Origin: Paracoccus saliphilus
Lineage (GTDB): Bacteria; Pseudomonadota; Alphaproteobacteria; Rhodobacterales; Rhodobacteraceae
Length of the DNA stretch: 64,000 nucleotides
Direction of reading: 5' to 3'
NCBI GenBank assembly: GCA_003255745.1
Contig: QKYL01000110.1
Location: 1 to 64,000 of the forward strand
The notes below the pieces were generated by a model. That model did no database searches. It was given only the letters and a program-made list of their open reading frames with translations, and was not told where the DNA came from. Positions 63,810 to 64,000 of this stretch are shown one piece after another. Made by a program: the position numbers and the translations under genes. Position 1 is the first letter of the stretch. Each line of letters starts with the position of its first letter.

Positions 63810-64000
63810 TCAGCGCATTTCTTCTGCCGGAGTCACCCCAAGAATAGCGAGACCGCTTGAAATAACAACGCCAACTGCCCGGACCAGCGCAATTTTTCCC
63901 TGGCTTGTGGCGGGCTCGCCTTCCTGCACAAAGCGCAACGACGTGTCATCATTGCCGCGATTCCACAGCGAATGCAGGTCGGATGCGATGTCATAGAGGA
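63810..64000 (-). CDS. argS: Arginine--tRNA ligase, C-terminal end
   Basis: The last 62 codons of argS, reaching the right edge of the window. The protein reads LYDIASDLHSLWNRGND and later EGEPATSQGKIALVRAVGVVISSGLAILGVTPAEEMR before a TGA, matching the anticodon-binding C-terminus of class I ArgRS. The start lies to the right. The SPOR gene begins 72 bases after it. Confidence 0.88.
   Translation of the reverse strand, partial: LYDIASDLHSLWNRGNDDTSLRFVQEGEPATSQGKIALVRAVGVVISSGLAILGVTPAEEMR

Overview
The window is ordinary chromosome from a GC-rich alphaproteobacterium of the Rhodobacterales, most likely Paracoccus or a close relative. The signs are GcrA, a short kinase-only HprK with RapZ, mannose-type EIIA and HPr, a phosphatidylcholine synthase, the long two-domain dCTP deaminase, the pairs ihfA-merR and rpmF-plsX-fabH, the cluster argS-SPOR-nagZ-scpA-scpB, a TRAP transporter and a choline-sulfatase locus. 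I see no insertion sequence, prophage, CRISPR array or plasmid gene. Coding density is very high, with many 1-4 base start/stop overlaps.

Layout. 0-2.3 kb: the start of tuf (minus), then two probable stress genes, a DUF533 protein and a YghA-like SDR, each behind a GGAAC-N16/17-CGTT promoter of the EcfG type. 2.3-9.7 kb: parC, an SH3 protein, an SDR, a HIG1-type membrane protein, a PduO-type adenosyltransferase, etfBA and hbdA. 9.7-12.2 kb: choX-betC for choline-O-sulfate use. 12.2-17.3 kb: a minus-strand PTS regulatory operon (hprK, rapZ, manX, ptsH) ending in a TetR gene and a DUF2852 gene, divergent from pckA. 17.4-23.2 kb: phoX with a probable Pho box, the arginine genes argD-GNAT-argF, and an ABC-2 permease. 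23.3-29.4 kb: gcrA, a tiny Met/Trp-rich protein, metG, arginase and catalase HPII. 29.5-29.8 kb: tRNA-Leu(UAA) interrupted by a group I intron. 29.8-35.6 kb: an MFS permease, a NYN-domain protein, folK, rpoZ, the (p)ppGpp synthetase/hydrolase and a DUF2062 protein. 35.6-42.2 kb: the rod-shape operon mreB-mreC-mreD-mrdA-rodA plus a hydroxyacid dehydrogenase. 42.4-44.1 kb: leuA with an attenuation leader peptide. 44.3-49.8 kb: usp, an alanine/glycine:cation symporter, fucP, pcs, an SseB protein and bamE. 49.9-53.3 kb: DUF177-rpmF-plsX-fabH and a DksA-like zinc protein. 53.5-56.4 kb: TRAP genes in the order Q-M-P. 56.5-64.0 kb: ihfA, a MerR gene, tRNA-Pro, dcd, an RNA methyltransferase, a 63-residue basic protein, scpB, scpA, nagZ, a SPOR protein and the end of argS.

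How it works together. Most genes are core: translation, cell shape, chromosome segregation, phospholipid and amino-acid synthesis, redox and the stringent response. The more interesting content is in RNA and regulation: the tRNA-Leu intron, the leuA attenuator with a Leu-rich leader and two mutually exclusive hairpins, a 23-bp palindrome that probably serves the neighbouring TetR, a Pho box before phoX, and four promoter-like sites that could place the DUF533 protein, the SDR, the catalase and the tiny Met/Trp-rich protein in one general-stress regulon.
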